From: Parachlamydia acanthamoebae
GTDB lineage: Bacteria; Chlamydiota; Chlamydiia; Chlamydiales; Parachlamydiaceae
Reading direction: 5' to 3'
Length of the DNA: 64,000 nt
Assembly (NCBI RefSeq): GCF_000875975.1
Contig: NZ_BAWW01000057.1
Span: 1 to 64,000, forward strand
This document shows, piece after piece, positions 34,951 through 43,602 of the stretch (position 1 is its first letter; every line of letters begins with the position of its first letter). The translations under genes and the position numbers were made by a program. The notes below the pieces were generated by a model that saw only the letters and a list, made by a program, of their open reading frames with translations, did no database searches and had not been told where the DNA came from.

Positions 34951-36246
34951 ATGATCGCAAGAGTTCAGACAAAAATAAATGATGCGTACGCCGCTCTAAT
35001 TCTGGAAAATAAACCGGTGTATTTAACAACGCGGTTAGAATTAAAAAATGAACGAATCAAAATTCGCTTTCATTTTTTGCATAATCTTTTGCGTTTCTTT
35101 GGAATGCGACTGGCGTCGACAAAAGAATCTGAAGTCGCAAAAATTCTACAAAAAGTTGCGATAGAAAAGAAATATAAGTTGGATGATGAATATAAAAATA
35201 AATTAGTTGCACTTGTTGAAAAATTGAAAGAAAAAACCCTGCAAAGTAAGAATGCAAAAATTTGTTGTGAGTTCGATACGATAAAACAACGCATTGGTGG
35301 AAAGGTTATAGAAATAAATAATAAAGCTAATGCGATCATTCCTGAAGGGGATTCCATAGGAAGTGATAAGCAAGGGGTGTCGAGTGATATTGTGAGAGAT
35401 CTGGATTCACTCAGGATAAACAATGCAGATAGAGAAGAAAAGTTAAAGAAAGAAGAGCCTGAGGAAGAAGATACCCAGGATGTAGAGCCCAAAAATGTAG
35501 AGCAAAAATTATCTGATGATAATATGACAGAGCAAGATTCTTCCAAAAATAGTCATGGCGACCCTCAAGTTGAACTGAAGCAAAAAGAGGTTTCTTATGA
35601 ATCTGTTCCTGAGGGGCATGAAGGAAAGCGAAGTCCTATTGACTTTGCTACAGTAACACCGCTACCACCGGTTCCTCCTGCTCCTCCAATGCCTCCGCCA
35701 GCGCCGTTGCCAAATGTTAATTCTAATAATAGAATGCAAAAGGGGACTGGGAATAGAGCGTCGGTTGCGCAGAAAGTGAGGGCGCAAGTTCCGCACCTTA
35801 CAATCGATTTGGCAGCTATTAATGAGGCAAGAGCTCGTTTGAACAGTTCTGGATCAGTACGAGTTAAAAAGGCGCTTCCCCAAGCAAGCTCTATTGAAAA
35901 CAAGCCTGCTGCATCGACTCCAAAAAATATGAAACAAGGAACGGCGAGAATTAATACACGACTAAAAGGGGCATTATTAAATCTTGTCACATTGGAAGAA
36001 TTTTTTGATGGGAAAAGTTCTGAAGAAATCAACCGCGAACTTTCAGCGACAGATGAAAATGGAAATACGATATTGCATCTGGCTATTAAAGCTAAACCGA
36101 GGTTTATTAAAGATTTGATCGAATATGGGGCGGATCCTTCCAAAACCAACAATTTTGGAAAGATAGCGCTTCAATTATATAATGATGAATTAGGATCTTA
36201 TGGAGATGAAGAAATTCGCACATTATTAACTCCCCAAACTGTTTAA
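34951..36246 (+). CDS. proline-rich protein with C-terminal ankyrin repeats, candidate effector
   Basis: The protein has 431 residues; AGAGGG precedes the ATG. Residues 1-115 are basic and helical. About 130-215 is acidic and low in complexity (E-E-P-E-E-E-D). About 234-254 is a proline tract (P-P-V-P-P-A-P-P-M-P-P-P-A-P) like those that bind profilin or SH3 domains. A Lys/Arg/Ala-rich linker with an amphipathic helix follows (I-N-E-A-R-A-R-L-N-S). The last 80 residues hold ankyrin-type repeats (D-E-N-G-N-T-I-L-H-L-A-I-K-A, then L-I-E-Y-G-A-D-P-S-K-T-N-N-F-G-K-I-A-L). There is no signal peptide. The arrangement is reminiscent of host-actin or host-scaffold effectors of chlamydiae such as Tarp, but no true WH2 motif is certain. 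Confidence 0.68.
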   Translation: MIARVQTKINDAYAALILENKPVYLTTRLELKNERIKIRFHFLHNLLRFFGMRLASTKESEVAKILQKVAIEKKYKLDDEYKNKLVALVEKLKEKTLQSKNAKICCEFDTIKQRIGGKVIEINNKANAIIPEGDSIGSDKQGVSSDIVRDLDSLRINNADREEKLKKEEPEEEDTQDVEPKNVEQKLSDDNMTEQDSSKNSHGDPQVELKQKEVSYESVPEGHEGKRSPIDFATVTPLPPVPPAPPMPPPAPLPNVNSNNRMQKGTGNRASVAQKVRAQVPHLTIDLAAINEARARLNSSGSVRVKKALPQASSIENKPAASTPKNMKQGTARINTRLKGALLNLVTLEEFFDGKSSEEINRELSATDENGNTILHLAIKAKPRFIKDLIEYGADPSKTNNFGKIALQLYNDELGSYGDEEIRTLLTPQTV

Positions 36247-36546
36247 TTGATCAGATTTAACCCGGTTAGAAGAATGGCCGGGTTTCTATTTCTCCCTTTA
36301 TTATTAAAAAGTTAGGGTGTTATTCACTGCATTTCTAAATTTAAGTTTGCGTTTTGGGCTTGTCTGCTTTTTATCTTTAACTTCTCTTTGCAAAAATCTT
36401 TCTTTCCTCTATACTTACTCCATGTCTTCATAAGGAAATCTAAAATTTCCAGAGGACTATTTCGTTAAATGTTATCTTTAAATTTAACAAAATCAAACCG
36501 TATCACATGAAGAAAATCGTGTGGAAAGTATAAGGAGAAGGCAAAC
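36247..36546 (+). promoter_or_regulatory. terminator, then rpsL promoter and leader
   Basis: A stem AACCCGG (36259-36265) / CCGGGTT (36278-36284) with a T-rich tail ends the ankyrin gene. A good promoter follows: TTGCAA (36388-36393), 16 bases, TATACT (36410-36415). The leader of about 125 bases carries two small stems (GGAAAT/ATTTCC near 36436-36452, and GTTAAAT/ATTTAAC near 36466-36490), which could serve in feedback control. AAGGAG precedes rpsL. Confidence 0.6.
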
Positions 36547-36918
36547 ATGCCGACAATTAACCAGTTGGTTCGAAAAGAACGACGACCAAAGACAAAACGT
36601 AGTAAGTCTCCTGCTCTGCAAGCATGTCCACAAAGACGTGGTGTATGTCTGCAAGTTAAGACAAAGACTCCAAAAAAACCTAACTCCGCTTTGCGTAAAG
36701 TAGCTTGGGTTCGGTTGTCTACAGGTCAAGAAGTTATCGCTTACATCGGTGGTGAAGGTCACAACCTCCAAGAGCACAGCATTGTTCTCGTGCGTGGCGG
36801 ACGTGTAAAAGACTTACCTGGTGTGCGCTACCATATCGTACGTGGAGCATTAGACTGCGCGGCGGTTAAAGACCGTAAGCAAGGAAGATCTAAGTATGGG
36901 GCAAAACGTCCTAAGTAA
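36547..36918 (+). CDS. rpsL: 30S ribosomal protein S12
   Basis: The protein has 123 residues and is nearly colinear with S12 of other bacteria. The decoding-site loop [11 protein letters not shown] and [11 protein letters not shown] carry the two Lys residues whose change gives streptomycin resistance; both are the sensitive form here. It is the first gene of the rpsL-rpsG-fusA-rpsJ block, with its own promoter. Confidence 0.98.
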   Translation: MPTINQLVRKERRPKTKRSKSPALQACPQRRGVCLQVKTKTPKKPNSALRKVAWVRLSTGQEVIAYIGGEGHNLQEHSIVLVRGGRVKDLPGVRYHIVRGALDCAAVKDRKQGRSKYGAKRPK

Positions 36919-36950
36919 CACTGGGATTCTCCTGAATGAGTATCCTAGTT

Positions 36951-36987
36951 CGTGATTTGTGTTTTAAATGTTAAAACGTAAATCACG
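36951..36987. repeat. 17-bp hairpin between rpsL and rpsG
   Basis: The arms at 36951-36967 and 36971-36987 pair over 17 bp with two G-U wobbles and a 3-base ATG loop. There is no T run, so it is a poor intrinsic terminator. It may be a processing or attenuation site between rpsL and the promoter at 37024. Confidence 0.7.
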
Positions 36988-37023
36988 CACAGGCTGACAG
37001 ATTTGTCAAGCCAGGTGAATTCG

Positions 37024-37052
37024 TTGAGGTTTTCCTATTCAGGCTTTATAAT
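37024..37052 (+). promoter_or_regulatory. promoter of rpsG-fusA-rpsJ
   Basis: TTGAGG (37024-37029), a 17-base spacer and a perfect TATAAT (37047-37052) form a main-sigma-factor promoter 36 bases before the rpsG start. It lets rpsG and the genes behind it be expressed apart from rpsL. Confidence 0.75.
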
Positions 37053-37087
37053 ACCTGTTTTAAGAACACAATTTTATTGAGGAAATT

Positions 37088-37561
37088 ATGTCAAGAAGAC
37101 ATCGCGCAGAAAAGCGAGAAATTGAACCAGATCCCCTTTACGGGAGTGTGCTACTCGCAAAATTTATTAACAAAGTGATGGAGCAAGGAAAAAAATCTTG
37201 CGCACGCAGAATTGTCTACGGTGCGTTGGATGAATTTTCTAAAAGAGTGAAGTTTGAAAGCCCATTAGAAGCTTTCGAAGAAGCTTTAGAAAACGCAAAA
37301 CCTTCTCTCGAAGTTAAATCCCGCCGTATCGGTGGTGCAACGTATCAAGTTCCAATCGAAATTTTGCCTCACCGTCGTACTTCGATGGCAATGGGTTGGA
37401 TTATTGATAATGCAAGAAAAAAACCAGGTCGTTCAATGAAAGATGCGCTTGTTGCAGAGTTAACAGACTGCTTTAACAAACAAGGAAGCACGATCAAGAA
37501 AAAAGACGACACTCACCGTATGGCAGAAGCTAACAAAGCCTTTGCTCATTACAAATGGTAA
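37088..37561 (+). CDS. rpsG: 30S ribosomal protein S7
   Basis: The protein has 157 residues, full length. Typical stretches are M-S-R-R-H-R-A-E-K-R at the start, V-K-S-R-R-I-G-G-A-T-Y-Q-V-P-I-E and the C-terminal H-R-M-A-E-A-N-K-A-F-A-H. It binds the 3' domain of 16S rRNA and starts assembly of the small-subunit head. GAGGAAATT precedes the ATG. fusA follows after 14 bases. Confidence 0.98.
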   Translation: MSRRHRAEKREIEPDPLYGSVLLAKFINKVMEQGKKSCARRIVYGALDEFSKRVKFESPLEAFEEALENAKPSLEVKSRRIGGATYQVPIEILPHRRTSMAMGWIIDNARKKPGRSMKDALVAELTDCFNKQGSTIKKKDDTHRMAEANKAFAHYKW

Positions 37562-37575
37562 AAGGAGAATGACGC

Positions 37576-39663
37576 ATGGCAAGAGGTGAAAAAAACCAAT
37601 TAAAGAACATTCGTAATATCGGGATTATGGCTCACATTGATGCCGGTAAAACGACAACAACAGAGCGTATTCTCTACTATTCAGGCCGCGTACACCGTAT
37701 GGGTGAAGTGCACGAAGGTGCAGCGACAATGGACTGGATGGAACAAGAGCAAGAGCGTGGAATTACCATTACTTCTGCGGCCACGACTGTATTTTGGAAA
37801 GATGCAAAAATCAACATCATCGATACCCCTGGACACGTTGACTTCACAATCGAAGTAGAACGTTCTCTCCGTGTTCTCGATGGCGCTGTTGCTGTATTCT
37901 GCTCCGTATCTGGCGTTGAACCTCAATCTGAAACTGTATGGCGTCAAGCTGACCGCTATGGAGTTCCACGTATCGCATTTGTAAACAAAATGGACCGCGT
38001 TGGAGCTGACTTTGCAGATGCTGTTCGCACAATGCGTGAAAAGTTACATGCAAACGCAATCCCTGTGCACTGCCCAATCGGTGCAGAAGCTGATTTTAAA
38101 GGGATGGTTGATCTTGTTAGCATGAGAGCTCTTTTTTTCCATGATGAAACCCTCGGTGCTCAGTGGGAAGAAACAGACATTCCAGAAGATCTTTTGGAAA
38201 AATGCAAACAGATGCGTACAGAACTGTTAGATGAATTGGCGACAATTGACGACAGCGATGATGAATTCATGACAAAAGTTTTGGAAGATCCAGATGCTTT
38301 GACTGTTGATGAAATCAATGCTGTAATCCGAAAAGGGGTATGTGCAAATAAATTCAACCCAGTTCTTTGCGGATCAGCTTTTAAAAACAAAGGGATTCAG
38401 CAGTTACTAGATGCGGTTGTTAGTTGGATGCCTTCTCCATTAGATCGTGGTGCAATTAAAGCACATGATTTGAATACGGATGAAGAGATCATGTTGCAAC
38501 CATCAGATGACGCCCCGTTTTCTGCGCTTGCATTTAAGATCATGACAGACCCCTATGTTGGTCGTTTAACATTTATCCGTATTTATAGCGGAATGTTGAC
38601 TAAAGGGATGAACCTGATCAACAGTACAAAAGATAGTAAAGAACGTATTTCTCGTTTGCTTGAAATGCACGCTAATAAGCGGGAAGAAAGAGACGAGTTT
38701 TACACAGGGGATATCGGAGCTTGCATTGGCCTTAAGAAAGCAAGTACAGGCGATACTCTTTGTGAAGCAGAACGTCCTTTCGTCTTGGAAAAAATGGAAT
38801 TCCCAGAGCCTGTGATTTCAATGGCGATTGAGCCAAAGTCAAAAGCAGATCGGGAAAAACTTTCTGGTGCGCTTTCCGCTCTATCAGAAGAAGATCCTAC
38901 TTTCCGTGTAACAACGAACGAAGAAACGGGTCAAACAATCATCGCAGGGATGGGTGAGCTTCACTTAGAGATCTTGCATGACCGTATGAAGCGTGAATTT
39001 GGCGTGGAAGCAAACGTTGGTAAACCACAGGTATCGTACAAAGAAACGATCACAATCCCAGGGGCTTCTCAAACGAAGTTTGTGAAACAGTCCGGTGGTC
39101 GTGGACAGTACGCGCACGTTGAGCTTGAAGTCCAGCCTAATGAAAAAGGTAAAGGAAACGAAGTCGTCAGCAAAATCGTGGGCGGTGTGATTCCTCGTGA
39201 ATACATCCCAGCTGTTATTGCAGGTGTAAACGAAGGTCTTGCGACGGGCGTGTTAGCTGGTTACAACCTAGTTGACGTAAAAGTTGCGATTGTTTTCGGA
39301 TCTTATCACGATGTCGACTCTAGTGAGATGGCGTTTAAAATCTGCGGTTCCATGGCGATTAAAGATGCTGCACGTAAGTGTAAGCCAATTATCCTTGAAC
39401 CGATCATGAAAGTAGACGTTACAACTCCTGAAGCTTCTTTAGGGGATGTGATTGGAGACTTGAACCGTCGTCGCGGGAAGATTTTAGGACAAGAGAACCA
39501 CAAAGGATCTGTCATCGTAAGCGCTGAAGTGCCTTTGAGTGAAATGTTCGGATACTCAACGCAATTGCGTTCGTTATCCTCCGGACGTGCAACGTATACG
39601 ATGGAACCAAGTCACTTTGAGAAAGTTCCAGCTAAAATCCAAGAAGAAATTACTAAGAAGTAA
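37576..39663 (+). CDS. fusA: elongation factor G
   Basis: The protein has 695 residues. GTPase motifs are A-H-I-D-A-G-K-T-T (G1), D-T-P-G-H-V-D-F (G3) and N-K-M-D (G4). Domains II to V follow, with the domain IV tip around G-G-R-G-Q-Y-A-H-V and the C-terminal [10 protein letters not shown]. It moves tRNAs and mRNA through the ribosome. AAAGGAG is well placed. It lies between rpsG and rpsJ, as in other chlamydiae. Confidence 0.98.
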   Translation: MARGEKNQLKNIRNIGIMAHIDAGKTTTTERILYYSGRVHRMGEVHEGAATMDWMEQEQERGITITSAATTVFWKDAKINIIDTPGHVDFTIEVERSLRVLDGAVAVFCSVSGVEPQSETVWRQADRYGVPRIAFVNKMDRVGADFADAVRTMREKLHANAIPVHCPIGAEADFKGMVDLVSMRALFFHDETLGAQWEETDIPEDLLEKCKQMRTELLDELATIDDSDDEFMTKVLEDPDALTVDEINAVIRKGVCANKFNPVLCGSAFKNKGIQQLLDAVVSWMPSPLDRGAIKAHDLNTDEEIMLQPSDDAPFSALAFKIMTDPYVGRLTFIRIYSGMLTKGMNLINSTKDSKERISRLLEMHANKREERDEFYTGDIGACIGLKKASTGDTLCEAERPFVLEKMEFPEPVISMAIEPKSKADREKLSGALSALSEEDPTFRVTTNEETGQTIIAGMGELHLEILHDRMKREFGVEANVGKPQVSYKETITIPGASQTKFVKQSGGRGQYAHVELEVQPNEKGKGNEVVSKIVGGVIPREYIPAVIAGVNEGLATGVLAGYNLVDVKVAIVFGSYHDVDSSEMAFKICGSMAIKDAARKCKPIILEPIMKVDVTTPEASLGDVIGDLNRRRGKILGQENHKGSVIVSAEVPLSEMFGYSTQLRSLSSGRATYTMEPSHFEKVPAKIQEEITKK

Positions 39664-39675
39664 GGCTTATCCTAT

Positions 39676-40011
39676 ATGGCAAAACAAGAAAAACATACTA
39701 AGCAATCTAAGCAAAAAATCCGTATTCGGCTTAAAGGTTACGACCAACGTTTGTTGGATCGTTCAACAGCTGACATTGTGGAAACTGCTAAACGTACTGG
39801 AGCTGGAGTGGCTGGTCCAATCCCTCTTCCAACACGTTGCGAGAAGTTCACAGTGCTACGTTCTCCAAACATTGACCGTAAATCACGGGAACAGTTTGAG
39901 ATTCGTACGCACAAAAGATTGATTGACATTCTACACCCAACAGGTAAAACAATCGATGCTCTTAAGACATTGACATTGCCTGCTGGTATTGATATTAAAA
40001 TCAAAGCTTAA
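39676..40011 (+). CDS. rpsJ: 30S ribosomal protein S10
   Basis: The protein has 111 residues. The core from [14 protein letters not shown] to G-V-D/G-I-D-I-K-I-K is standard; an extra Lys/Gln-rich N-terminal tail of about 12 residues is seen. [14 protein letters not shown] and the [13 protein letters not shown] motif are clear. It belongs to the ribosome head and to the antitermination complex with NusB. In most bacteria it leads the S10 operon; here it ends the fusA block, as in chlamydiae. Confidence 0.97.
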   Translation: MAKQEKHTKQSKQKIRIRLKGYDQRLLDRSTADIVETAKRTGAGVAGPIPLPTRCEKFTVLRSPNIDRKSREQFEIRTHKRLIDILHPTGKTIDALKTLTLPAGIDIKIKA

Positions 40012-40020
40012 GTCCTTTTT

Positions 40021-40050
40021 AAGGCTGTCTCTCAGAAGACAGCCTTTTTC
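40021..40050 (+). terminator. intrinsic terminator after rpsJ
   Basis: A 10-bp stem (AAGGCTGTCT / AGACAGCCTT) with a 6-base loop is followed by TTTCTT. It ends the rpsG-fusA-rpsJ transcript. Confidence 0.88.
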
Positions 40051-40054
40051 TTAT

Positions 40055-41128
40055 CTATTTCAGATATTCAATCCACCCATCATTTAAAATTTGTTTAACA
40101 ATAACTGGATAATCTTCATAAGCTTGTTGTACAGATTGTTGAAAGACTTCCCTGGCCTCTTCTACCCGTTGATCTAAGATCAAGGCTCGCACTTGATAAG
40201 CAGCTATGCGCCAATGTGCAAAAGGTGTTTGTTGTAAGGTTTTAAAGTGTTGAGCAGCTTCATTATAAAAATGGTTGCCTAAGTCTTGTAAAGCTTTCCA
40301 TAAAAGATAAGTAATCTCTCCACCATTTTTGCCAGAAGAGGCGTAGAATCTTTGATAAAGCTTTCCAATTTTTTCCCCTTCGGCAGAATAGGGTTTACTA
40401 GCAGCTATGCCAAACAATTCTTTATCGACGATATCTTGTAAATAAGACTCTGCTTGATTTTCTGGATCAAACAAAAGAGACGCTGAGCAAGCTTTGACAA
40501 GATCTGACACGACAACGTGAGGATAAAACTTGCGGTTAAAAATGAGAACAATATCACCAATTGTGTAGAATTCATGATGCGGATTCATTTCTTTAATCTG
40601 TGCGTACATCTCCCTGACAGGCAATAGGGCTCTTTGATCTGGAAAATACATCCCTCGAATATCATCAATAAGGATTACATCATCGGCAGAACCGTAGGCC
40701 TTAATAATATTTAATTCTGTAGGAATTGGATTGTAGCCAGGAATTCCACCTGTCCCTTCTCCGGAGCAGTGGGCGTCCAGCCAATAGAGGCGTCTTTGAG
40801 GGGCCAACTGAATCATATCTTTCAATAAGACGCAGGTATCGCCTAGATACAGGCGCACATTAGGATATTTATCTAATCTTTTCTTGGCGATTCGATAGTT
40901 GTTTTCGAAGATTTCGATGCTATGTACTTGAGGAAATGTTTTGGCGGCTAATTCTGTTGTTTCACCGCCAGCTGTACCCGTTTCAATGAAAGAAAAGATC
41001 CCAAAAGCTCTTTGAAAGTTGCGAAGATCATGAATGTTGAACGTATAGAGCTCTTTAGAAATTAAAGTGATATCGTTTGCATACGCAAGTATGGGTAACA
41101 ACAGTAAAGCTAGTAATATTTTTCTCAT
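40055..41128 (-). CDS. exported methyltransferase-like protein
   Basis: The protein has 357 residues. A clear signal peptide (L-L-A-L-L-L-L-P-I-L-A-Y-A, to about 17) precedes a Rossmann-type domain. F-I-E-T-G-T-A-G-G-E-T-T (about 47-58) resembles SAM-binding motif I, and H-S-I-E-I-F is like motif II. Y-W-L-D-A-H-C-S-G-E-G follows, and V-I-L-I-D-D-I-R-G later. The C-terminal 130 residues are helical and may form TPR-like repeats. SAM is not expected outside the inner membrane, so the exported location is odd: it may use another ligand or be moved to the host. It is a single gene downstream of the convergent ribosomal block. Confidence 0.72.
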   Translation of the reverse strand: MRKILLALLLLPILAYANDITLISKELYTFNIHDLRNFQRAFGIFSFIETGTAGGETTELAAKTFPQVHSIEIFENNYRIAKKRLDKYPNVRLYLGDTCVLLKDMIQLAPQRRLYWLDAHCSGEGTGGIPGYNPIPTELNIIKAYGSADDVILIDDIRGMYFPDQRALLPVREMYAQIKEMNPHHEFYTIGDIVLIFNRKFYPHVVVSDLVKACSASLLFDPENQAESYLQDIVDKELFGIAASKPYSAEGEKIGKLYQRFYASSGKNGGEITYLLWKALQDLGNHFYNEAAQHFKTLQQTPFAHWRIAAYQVRALILDQRVEEAREVFQQSVQQAYEDYPVIVKQILNDGWIEYLK

Positions 41129-41194
41129 AATCTATCCTTGGTTGATAGAAAATGTAGATAGCATGCTGTGCGATTTATTTGTATAAAAATATGT

Positions 41195-41632
41195 TTAAGT
41201 TGTTTTTTTCCAAATTTTCCCATCAATAATGGTTCTAAAGTCTTCTGAAGACGAAAATTCTGCATGCAAAGCGTACTCTTCCAGTTCGGGATTGAAAATG
41301 TAGACTTCAAATCCTTCTAAGGTATCACTTCGAAACTCCCAAGCAATTTTATTTTGCTCGATGACCCCTATACCAGATACCTTTCCCATCGTTTCGTTTT
41401 CTAGCTCTAAAGAAAAAGAGGTGGGGGTGATATCAAAAAAACGAAAGTGGTTACGCATTTGCTCAGTGACGCTCTCCATTTCCACTTGCTGAAAAGTATG
41501 GATTTCATCTTGAACGAGCGAAGACACTGTCCATTTTGTGAAAAATCGCAATGTTTCTGAAGATGTATTGAACGTGAGTTTTCCTTCGCCAATCCAAAGA
41601 CCAGGTTGAAAAATAAAAAGATGTTGAAACAT
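41195..41632 (-). CDS. uncharacterised conserved-looking cytosolic protein behind rodA
   Basis: The protein has 145 residues, is beta-rich, and has no signal peptide or membrane segment. Its ATG overlaps the rodA stop as TAATG, so it is translated from the rodA message. I recognise no motif. Segments such as L-W-I-G-E-G-K-L-T-F and G-V-I-E-Q-N-K-I-A-W-E-F suggest a lipocalin- or barrel-like fold, but this is a guess. Confidence 0.65.
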   Translation of the reverse strand: MFQHLFIFQPGLWIGEGKLTFNTSSETLRFFTKWTVSSLVQDEIHTFQQVEMESVTEQMRNHFRFFDITPTSFSLELENETMGKVSGIGVIEQNKIAWEFRSDTLEGFEVYIFNPELEEYALHAEFSSSEDFRTIIDGKIWKKTT

Positions 41633-42774
41633 TAAAACATGAACCTCCGACTATAAATGCTCTGTAAAATTCCCAGGGCCGCCATGGTGGATAGAATCGA
41701 AGATCCTCCATAGCTAACTAGGATTAAGGGAACTCCTGTGATCGGTAAGAAACCACTCATCATTCCGATATTAATTAAAATGTGAATTGCCAGGTAGACG
41801 GTGATACCAGCGGATAAAAGCCGACCAAAAGGGTCTTTTGCGACAGCAGTTGCTTGGAAACTTAAATAAATGAGGGCATAAAAAAGGGCGATTAAGGCCA
41901 CTAACCCAAAAAAACCAAATTCTTCTCCAAAAGAGGGGAAAACAGAGTCTGTATAGGGAAAAGGCAGCCAGCCTCCACGCGTGTAGTCGCTATTGCGCCA
42001 ACCCGTTCCTGTTAGCCCTCCCAGAGCAATGGCGGTTGCTGAAGCTCGCTGGTGGTGGGTGCGTGGGTCGAGTCGGTTAAATTGATATTCTTTCATCACA
42101 AGTGTGGCATACGATCTAACGGATTCATGCGGCACAATTTCCAAAAATATTAAGGCAACAATGGATAACATCAGGGCGCCACCCCAGGTCATTAAGCGGA
42201 TGACCCATGGCTGAATATTACCAAAATAAAACATCACTAACGTAATGGGATAAAGAACAAGTGCGGTTCCTAAATCTGGTTGTTTGAGGATAAGAAAAAA
42301 AGGAATGCCAACAATTAAAAGGCCTCCAAAGGCTGTATTCCAAGTCGAAGATTGATGGCTCTTTCTTTCCAAAAACCAGCTAAGGGCAATCACAACAATT
42401 AATTTAGCGCCTTCAGATGGTTGAAAAGCGGCATGGATAATGGGAATACGATACCAGCGATGAACTTGTTGAATGGAATCTGTAAAAAATAGCCCGAAGA
42501 GTGCAACAAGCATGGTTGCGTATAAAATCCAGGCCCACTCACGTAATTTATTGTAGTCAAATCCAGCAAAAAAAAGATAAATACCCCAGCCTAGCAAAAA
42601 GCGTTGCAGTTGATTTCCAACGACAGGGGTAAAAAAGGATTCATCGACAATCTCAGAAGTCCCTGCGGAGCTATAGGAGGAAATAATCAAAATGCTGACA
42701 AACATTAAACTTAGAATCACGGGAATGATTCTAAAATCCATGCGCGCTAAATAATGGTAGTTCCATATCGCCAT
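41632..42774 (-). CDS. rodA: RodA, SEDS-family peptidoglycan polymerase
   Basis: The protein has 380 residues and about ten membrane segments. Typical are F-Q-P-S-E-G-A-K-L near residue 118 (the Q-P-S-E motif), L-K-Q-P-D-L-G-T-A-L-V near 186 and G-V-P-L-I-L-V-S-Y-G-G-S-S near the C-terminus. SEDS proteins join lipid II into glycan strands with a partner PBP2. Chlamydiae make little peptidoglycan and divide without FtsZ, so this gene is central to their division. It is divergent from birA by 92 bases, the chlamydial arrangement. Confidence 0.95.
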   Translation of the reverse strand: MAIWNYHYLARMDFRIIPVILSLMFVSILIISSYSSAGTSEIVDESFFTPVVGNQLQRFLLGWGIYLFFAGFDYNKLREWAWILYATMLVALFGLFFTDSIQQVHRWYRIPIIHAAFQPSEGAKLIVVIALSWFLERKSHQSSTWNTAFGGLLIVGIPFFLILKQPDLGTALVLYPITLVMFYFGNIQPWVIRLMTWGGALMLSIVALIFLEIVPHESVRSYATLVMKEYQFNRLDPRTHHQRASATAIALGGLTGTGWRNSDYTRGGWLPFPYTDSVFPSFGEEFGFFGLVALIALFYALIYLSFQATAVAKDPFGRLLSAGITVYLAIHILINIGMMSGFLPITGVPLILVSYGGSSILSTMAALGILQSIYSRRFMF

Positions 42775-42866
42775 TTTTATTCTACGGTCGCTTAATGACT
42801 AATTTTAAATTAATTGAGTTTGTTTGTTGCATAATGCTATTCTACATCGCAGAGGATTTTTGAGTT

Positions 42867-43598
42867 ATGAAAATTGTCAGACACCATTTAAATACTGTTT
42901 CATCTACAAATACCTGGGCCAAAGAACACCGCAATCAATTTGATCGGGAAGTCGTGACTTTGATCACGGCCGATGCACAAACATCGGGCAGGGGAAGATT
43001 GCAGAGAACGTGGTTTTCTCCACCTTCTCGCAATATCTACGCCACTTTTTGTTTTTTTATTCCGAATACATTGCGTGTTTCTAGTTACTGTCTGGCTCAA
43101 ATTAGTGCCCTTTTTATTGCAGAGCTTATCCAAGAGCAGGGCTTAGTCGTAAACATCAAATGGCCGAATGACTTGTTGATTCGAGATCAAAAAGTAGCAG
43201 GTATTTTGATGGAAACTTGTGTGGAGGACTCCTACTCTTTAGTTATTTTGGGTATTGGGATCAATGTAAACATGACAGAAGAGGACCTCTTGTTGATTGA
43301 ACGAGCTGCGACCTCGCTCATGGTTGAAGCTAAAAGACCATTCGAACGAGAAATACTGTTGCATTCCTTAGAGGGTAAATTTTTGAGAGATTATACCTTA
43401 TTTTTGAAAGAAGGATTTTCTCCTTTTTTTGAAAGGTATGCGAAGGAAGTTCAGGGGCTAATTGGAAGAGAGGTGACCTTAGCCCAAGGCAATGACCAAT
43501 GGAGAGGTGTTATCGATTCGATAACGGAAGCCGGATTTTTACTCGTACGCCTTTCAGACGGCTCTCTAAGAGTTGTCAGTTCGGCTGAAATTTTCTAA
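42867..43598 (+). CDS. birA: biotin-[acetyl-CoA carboxylase] ligase
   Basis: The protein has 243 residues, without the N-terminal DNA-binding domain of E. coli BirA, so it is a ligase only. The biotinyl-AMP site is G-R-G-R-L-Q-R-T-W-F-S-P-P, and K-W-P-N-D-L-L-I-R-D-Q-K-V-A-G-I-L-M-E follows. It attaches biotin to the carrier subunit of acetyl-CoA carboxylase. It ends 4 bases from the convergent ppdK stop. Confidence 0.93.
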   Translation: MKIVRHHLNTVSSTNTWAKEHRNQFDREVVTLITADAQTSGRGRLQRTWFSPPSRNIYATFCFFIPNTLRVSSYCLAQISALFIAELIQEQGLVVNIKWPNDLLIRDQKVAGILMETCVEDSYSLVILGIGINVNMTEEDLLLIERAATSLMVEAKRPFEREILLHSLEGKFLRDYTLFLKEGFSPFFERYAKEVQGLIGREVTLAQGNDQWRGVIDSITEAGFLLVRLSDGSLRVVSSAEIF

Positions 43599-43602
43599 AT
43601 TA

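Noticed and set aside
35070-36152. Two long minus-strand frames opposite the proline-rich gene
   Set aside because: They mirror the low-complexity parts of the plus-strand gene (Ser/Phe-rich opposite Lys/Glu-rich) and have no ribosome sites.
34951-36246. WH2 actin-binding motif after the proline tract
   Set aside because: The helix I-N-E-A-R-A-R-L and later basic residues only loosely resemble WH2; the L-K-K-V core is missing.
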